From Bog-473 sp963751335 (lineage in GTDB: Bacteria > Actinomycetota > Acidimicrobiia > Acidimicrobiales > RAAP-2): a stretch of DNA of 64,000 nt. The stretch covers positions 992,001 to 1,056,000 of the forward strand of contig CAVVUB010000008.1 in assembly GCA_963751335.1 (NCBI GenBank), written 5' to 3'. The notes below the pieces were generated by a model that worked only from the letters and a program-made list of their open reading frames with translations, searched no databases and was not told the origin of the DNA. Shown here in pieces: positions 60,517 to 64,000 of the stretch (positions are counted from its first letter, which is position 1; each line of letters begins with the position of its first letter). The position numbers and the translations under genes were made by a program.

Positions 60517-61785
60517 TCAGCCCGCCCGGGCGGGAAGGGGAGCGCCGCCGAGCGGGGCCGTGGGCGCGAAGGCGACCGGCAGATGCTTGGTGCCGTTGAT
60601 GAAGTTGGACTGGAGCCGCTGCACGTCGCCGTCCTGACGGATGTCGGGAATCCGATCGAGGAGCCGGTCGAACATCACCATGATCTCCATGCGGGCCAGG
60701 TTCGCGCCCAGGCAGAAGTGCGGGCCGCCGCCCCCGAACGCGATGTGGTTGTTGGGCGAGCGCGTGATGTCGAACGTGTCGGGGGCGTCGAACGTGCCCT
60801 CGTCGCGGTTGGCCGAGGTGTGCCAGAACACCACCTTGTCGCCCGCTTGGATCTCCTGGCCGTTGAGCGCGATGTCGTTGACGGCGGTGCGCCGGAAGTG
60901 CATGACCGGGGTCACGTAGCGCAGCATCTCCTCGACGGCCGAAGGCAGCAGCGAACGGTCGTCGCGCAGCTTCTGCCACTGCTCGGGGTGGTCGAAGAAT
61001 GCGGCCATGGCGCCGGACATCAGGTTCCGGGTGGTCTCGTTGCCGGCCACGATGAGCAACATGAAGAAGAGGTCGAGCTCGAGCTCGTTCAGCTTCTCAC
61101 CCTCCACCTCGGCGTCGATCAGGACCGAGACGAGGTCGTCCTTGGGGGCCAGCTTGCGGTTGTTGGCCAGCTCTTCGGCGTAGCTGAACACCTGCATGGC
61201 CGCCTCACCGGGATCGGCCCCTGGGATCTGGTACTCGGGATCGTCCGAGCCGATCATGCGGTTGGACCAGTCGAACACCTTGCGCCGGTCCTCCTGGGGG
61301 ACGCCCAGCAGCTCGGCGATGACGAGCAGGGGCAGCTCGGCCGAGATCTCCTCGACGAAGTCCGCGGTGCCGCGCTCGCACACCGAGTCGATGATGCCGT
61401 CGGCGTAGCCGACGATATGCGCTTCGAGGTCGCGCACCATTTTCGGGGTGAACCCCTTGTTGACCAGACGGCGGTAGCGCGTGTGCATGGTCGGATCCAT
61501 GTTGAGCATCATCAGCTGCTGCTGGGCCAGCTGTTCGCCCTCCATATCGCTGAAGAGCGAACCCCGCCGGGCCGAGGAGAAGTGCTCCCAGTCGCGGTTG
61601 ACGGTGACGCAGTCCTCGTAGCGGGTCACGGCCCAGAAGCCACCGCGGGGGGCCTCCTTCTGCTTGTGCCAGTAGACGGGAGCTTCGCGGCGTAGCTCGG
61701 CGAACCACTGGTGCGGTACCCCGGCGACGAAGTTGCGTCCGTCGATGAGGTCGATCTCCTCGAGGCTCAAGGCCCCCCCTTTCAC
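60517..61785 (-). CDS. Cytochrome P450 (CYP125/142-like group)
   Basis: The 422-residue P450 has the I-helix LLIVAGNETTRNLMSGAMAA, the K-helix ExxR in VEEMLRYVTPVMHFRR, and the haem loop FGGGGPHFCLGANLARME. The lengths and the MHFRRTA and HTSANRDEGTF segments resemble actinobacterial steroid- or lipid-oxidising P450s such as CYP125 and CYP142, but specificity cannot be assigned from sequence alone. The start may be GTG 61785 or TTG 61770, because AAAGGGGGG would act as ribosome binding site for the latter. A KstR-like site lies about 45 nt upstream. The downstream LLM oxidoreductase genes are on the same transcript. Confidence 0.9.
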   Translation of the reverse strand: MKGGALSLEEIDLIDGRNFVAGVPHQWFAELRREAPVYWHKQKEAPRGGFWAVTRYEDCVTVNRDWEHFSSARRGSLFSDMEGEQLAQQQLMMLNMDPTMHTRYRRLVNKGFTPKMVRDLEAHIVGYADGIIDSVCERGTADFVEEISAELPLLVIAELLGVPQEDRRKVFDWSNRMIGSDDPEYQIPGADPGEAAMQVFSYAEELANNRKLAPKDDLVSVLIDAEVEGEKLNELELDLFFMLLIVAGNETTRNLMSGAMAAFFDHPEQWQKLRDDRSLLPSAVEEMLRYVTPVMHFRRTAVNDIALNGQEIQAGDKVVFWHTSANRDEGTFDAPDTFDITRSPNNHIAFGGGGPHFCLGANLARMEIMVMFDRLLDRIPDIRQDGDVQRLQSNFINGTKHLPVAFAPTAPLGGAPLPARAG

Positions 61786-61828
61786 ACGCCGCTGCCCAAG
61801 GGCGGTGCCTGCGCTTTCGGACGTTTTT

Positions 61829-61842
61829 TAGAACGTGTGTCA
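61829..61842. promoter_or_regulatory. Candidate KstR-like operator in the P450 promoter
   Basis: TAGAACGTGTGTCA fits TnnAACnnGTTnnA with one mismatch (GTG for GTT). On the minus strand, TAAGAT (61846-61851) fits the -10 pattern, so the site would cover the transcription start of the P450 operon. It shares AACGTGT with the site at 44909. Confidence 0.4.
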
Positions 61843-61875
61843 GTGATCTTAGGCACGGTGACCCCGGGGGCGTCA

Positions 61876-61951
61876 CGGACGTGCCGCCGGGTCGGCCGGA
61901 CGTGCCGCCGGGCCGGCCGGACCTGCCAGGCGGACGTGTCGCCGGGTCGTC
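61876..61951. repeat. Degenerate 21-nt tandem repeats upstream of the P450
   Basis: Units based on CGGACGTGCCGCCGGGTCGG plus C occur at 61876-61896, 61897-61917 and 61931-61951, with a shortened 13-nt unit at 61918-61930. They lie in the 274-nt divergent region between the P450 and the Anbu gene, before the TAGGGT (61982-61987) -10 box of the latter. Confidence 0.7.
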
Positions 61952-62059
61952 GCGCCATAGTTGGGCAGCACGGTTGGGCTGTAGGGTCCCGGGAGCCGAC
62001 CTCCCGGCGGCCGTGCGAGCGCAGGCGCCCGAGCGCCACGAGAGAGGGACGTACCCAAC

Positions 62060-62815
62060 GTGACCTACTGCCTGGCCCTCCGTCTCCACGAGGGCATGCT
62101 CTTCCTGGCCGACACCCGCACCAACGCCGGCGTGGACGACGTGGGCACCTACCGCAAGATGCACGTGCTCGAGCCGGCGCCGGACCGACTCTTCGTCATC
62201 GAGTCCGCCGGCAGCCTGGCCACGACCCAGCAGGTCCTGGACCGGATCGCCCACGACCTCGAAGCCGGCGACGCCGCGGAGAGCCTGGCCACCGTGAGCC
62301 ACCTCTTCGAGGCGGCCCTCTACCTCGGACGCCTGGGCCGCGAAGTGGCGGCGTCGCACCACCAGGCGCTCAGCCAGGTCGGGGCGGACGGCACCGCCAC
62401 CTTCATCCTGGGTGGCCACGTCGGGTCCGACCCACCCGACATCCTGCTCGTGTACCCCGAGGGCAACTACATCCGGGCGTCGGACGAGCGCCCCTTCCTC
62501 CAGATCGGCGAGAGCAAGTACGGCAAGTTCATGCTGGAGCTGGCGGTGGAGGCCCATGTCGACCTCGTCACGGCGGCCAAGATCGCGCTCGGGTCCATGC
62601 TGAGCACGGCGCGGGCCAACCTCTCGGTGGGTCCGCCCTACGACATCGGTTTCTATCTGAACGAGACCCGGGCGCTGAGCCAGTTCCGCATCGAGAGCGA
62701 TTCGCCCCTGCTCGAGAAGTTGCGCCACGGCTGGGAGCAACACCTGCTGGCCGGCATCACGGGGCTGCCGCCCATCACCCAGGACGACCTGACCGACGTC
62801 GACGAGCTGACGTAG
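62060..62815 (+). CDS. Anbu-type proteasome-like peptidase
   Basis: The 251-residue protein begins (V/M)TYCLALRLHEGMLFLADTR followed by TNAGVDDVGTYRKMHVLE, the hallmark of Anbu (bacterial beta-proteasome-related, BPH-like) proteins, in which the residue after Met is the N-terminal nucleophile threonine. Further conserved parts are LFVIESAGSLATTQQVLDR, FILGGHVGSDPPDILLVYPE, QIGESKYGKFMLELAV and ARANLSVGPPYDIGFYLNE. Anbu subunits form an HslV-like ring whose natural substrate is debated. It is usually encoded with transglutaminase-like and alpha-E-domain genes; none is adjacent here. GTG 62060 has GAGAGAGGGACG upstream and a leader of about 70 nt. Confidence 0.9.
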   Translation: MTYCLALRLHEGMLFLADTRTNAGVDDVGTYRKMHVLEPAPDRLFVIESAGSLATTQQVLDRIAHDLEAGDAAESLATVSHLFEAALYLGRLGREVAASHHQALSQVGADGTATFILGGHVGSDPPDILLVYPEGNYIRASDERPFLQIGESKYGKFMLELAVEAHVDLVTAAKIALGSMLSTARANLSVGPPYDIGFYLNETRALSQFRIESDSPLLEKLRHGWEQHLLAGITGLPPITQDDLTDVDELT

Positions 62816-62873
62816 GCGCCACGATGGGCACGTGCCGGCCCGCAAAGCCGGTCGTCGGACAGGGAAGGCAACG

Positions 62874-63920
62874 ATGGAGAACGACGGCACGGGAATCGGT
62901 CGGGGCGGCGGTGGTGGTGGCACCGTGCCCCCCAGGGTCTCGACCGGGAACCTGCCGGGCGACACCGCGGTCGCGGCTGCGGTGTCGGAGGGCTACGAGC
63001 GCTTTCGTCACGATGATTCGGGCACGGTGGCCGACTACATCCCTGGTCTGGCGAACGCCTCGCCCGACGCGTTCGGAGTCTGCGTCGCCGGCGTGCACGG
63101 TCGCTACGTCGCCATCGGTGACGCCGAGGTGCCCTTCACGATCCAGAGCATCTCGAAGGTCTTCGTCTTCGCCCTCGTGTGTGACGCGTTGGGTCACGAC
63201 GAGGCGAGGCGCAAGCTCGGGGTCAACAGCACGGGCCTGCCCTTCGACTCGGTGATGGGTATCGAGCTCAACGACGACCGCACCATGAATCCCATGGTCA
63301 ACGCGGGCGCGTTGGCCACGACCAGCCTGGTGCCGGGGGCGACGATGGAGGAGAAGTTCGGGCGAATCGTCGACATGTTGTCCTGCTTTGCCGGTCGGCG
63401 ACTCGTTCTCGACGAGGAGGTCTACGAGTCGGAGGCGGCCACCAACGATCGCAACCGGGGCATCGCCCACCTGCTGCACGGGTACGGGCGCCTCTACTGT
63501 GACCCCGAGCTGGTGACCGATCTCTACACGCGCCAGTGCTCGTTGCTCGTGACGGCACGCGACCTGGCCGTCATGGGCGCCACCCTGGCCGACGGCGGGG
63601 TCAACCCGCTGACGGGGGAGCGGGCCGTCGCTCCGGGCTGCTGCCGGCGGGTGCTGGCGGTCCTGGCCACCGCGGGGCTCTACGAACGGTCGGGTGACTG
63701 GCTCTACGACATCGGGCTGCCCGGCAAGAGCGGCGTCAGCGGCGGTCTGGTCACCGTCTCGCCGGGCAAAGGAGGGGTGGGGACCTATTCGCCGCCGCTC
63801 GACGAGGCCGGCAACAGCGTGCGCGGCCAGCGCATCACCACCTACCTGTCCGAACATCTCGGACTCAACCTCTTCGCGTCGAAACCTCTGACCGAGGCCC
63901 CCGACCCACCAGCCTCGTAG
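62874..63920 (+). CDS. glsA: Glutaminase A
   Basis: The 348-residue serine-dependent beta-lactamase-like glutaminase converts glutamine to glutamate and ammonia. FTIQSISKVFVFALVCDALG carries the catalytic S-x-x-K, NPMVNAGALATTSLV the conserved N-A-G-A substrate loop, and YDIGLPGKSGVSGGLVTVSP the later KSG-x-SGG motif. A Gly-rich tail precedes the domain (about residues 5-20). ATG 62874 was chosen over 62832 because AGGGAAGG lies just upstream. It follows the Anbu gene by 58 nt on the same strand and could be co-transcribed. Two GC-rich hairpins follow the stop. Confidence 0.93.
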   Translation: MENDGTGIGRGGGGGGTVPPRVSTGNLPGDTAVAAAVSEGYERFRHDDSGTVADYIPGLANASPDAFGVCVAGVHGRYVAIGDAEVPFTIQSISKVFVFALVCDALGHDEARRKLGVNSTGLPFDSVMGIELNDDRTMNPMVNAGALATTSLVPGATMEEKFGRIVDMLSCFAGRRLVLDEEVYESEAATNDRNRGIAHLLHGYGRLYCDPELVTDLYTRQCSLLVTARDLAVMGATLADGGVNPLTGERAVAPGCCRRVLAVLATAGLYERSGDWLYDIGLPGKSGVSGGLVTVSPGKGGVGTYSPPLDEAGNSVRGQRITTYLSEHLGLNLFASKPLTEAPDPPAS

Positions 63921-63936
63921 GCCTCCCCGCTTCATC

Positions 63937-63971
63937 GGCCGCGCCGTCGCAGTCCCCGGGACGGCGCGGCC
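63937..63971 (+). terminator. 12-bp hairpin after glutaminase
   Basis: GGCCGCGCCGTC (63937-63948) pairs perfectly with GACGGCGCGGCC (63960-63971) around an 11-nt loop. It begins 16 nt after the stop. No U-run follows, as is usual for actinobacterial terminators. Confidence 0.7.
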
Positions 63972-63991
63972 CCCGCACCTGGGTTGCGGGG
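63971..63991 (+). terminator. Second hairpin directly downstream
   Basis: CCCCGCA (63971-63977) pairs with TGCGGGG (63985-63991) around a 7-nt loop, directly adjoining the first hairpin. Confidence 0.5.
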
Positions 63992-64000
63992 TCGTCTCGC

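Noticed and set aside
61876..61951. Possible CRISPR array
   Set aside because: The units are directly abutting with no unique spacers and only 21 nt long, so they are simple tandem repeats.

Overview
The window is chromosomal DNA of a high-GC actinobacterium. The best guess is class Acidimicrobiia or a close relative, probably from a metagenome or long-read assembly. This placement is inferred from gene content: coenzyme F420 biosynthesis genes (a cofE/fbiB-type and a cofD/fbiA gene), two luciferase-like F420-dependent oxidoreductases, an AfsR/SARP regulator, a mycobacterial-style heterodimeric pair of acyl-CoA dehydrogenases, a DUF5719 protein beside a membrane GT2, many GTG starts, and a -10 element (TANNNT) lying 6-11 nt upstream of at least 14 start codons, which is the leaderless-mRNA layout common in Actinobacteria. 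I see no rRNA, CRISPR array, prophage or insertion sequence.

Layout. 1-7.5 kb: the 3' end of an exopolyphosphatase gene, then a glycan-decorating island (SAM methyltransferase, a GT2-GT4 fusion, a methyltransferase-like coiled-coil protein, a GT4-like protein and a double-GT2 protein). 7.5-15.5 kb: class V aminotransferase, GNAT acetyltransferase, an epimerase/acyltransferase pair resembling M. tuberculosis Rv0501-Rv0502, a secreted NlpC/P60 hydrolase, a carboxylesterase and a frameshifted cytochrome P450. 15.5-18.5 kb: an odd tRNA with a UAA anticodon but a short variable loop, a secreted six-repeat protein and a stand-alone BTAD protein. 18.5-30 kb: a Ser/Thr-rich membrane protein, a sugar-1-phosphate nucleotidyltransferase, an epimerase, cofE and cofD, an acyl-CoA synthetase, an SDR, three consecutive GT4 genes and a second epimerase. 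30-43.5 kb: a small unknown protein, a giant GT2 membrane protein plus DUF5719, an ECF sigma factor with a DUF4349 partner, FtsH, a CPBP protease, and phosphomannomutase-Trm112-SIS. 43.5-47.4 kb: thiolase and two acyl-CoA dehydrogenases. 47.4-58.4 kb: a YgjP-like metallopeptidase, a lipoprotein esterase, a decayed repeat-protein remnant, a DUF4389 protein, a Calx-beta repeat protein with four near-identical 714-nt units, and a large AfsR-like regulator. 58.4-64 kb: two F420-dependent oxidoreductases, a P450, an Anbu-type proteasome-like peptidase and glutaminase.

How it fits together. The manC-like gene, the two F420 genes, phosphomannomutase and the SIS protein are the same set found close together around M. 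tuberculosis Rv3256c-Rv3264c, here spread over 24 kb. They would supply GDP-mannose (or a related sugar nucleotide) to the many glycosyltransferases. Thiolase, acyl-CoA dehydrogenases, P450 and F420 oxidoreductases suggest degradation of steroid-like or branched lipids. Two promoters of this group carry a site resembling the TetR-family KstR operator.

Caution: six otherwise conserved genes contain exactly one single-base frameshift each (near 3285, 15177, 27543, 40651, 41148 and 51685). Two of these sit in short C runs and one is shown by comparison with identical repeat copies. Most are probably sequence errors rather than pseudogenes.
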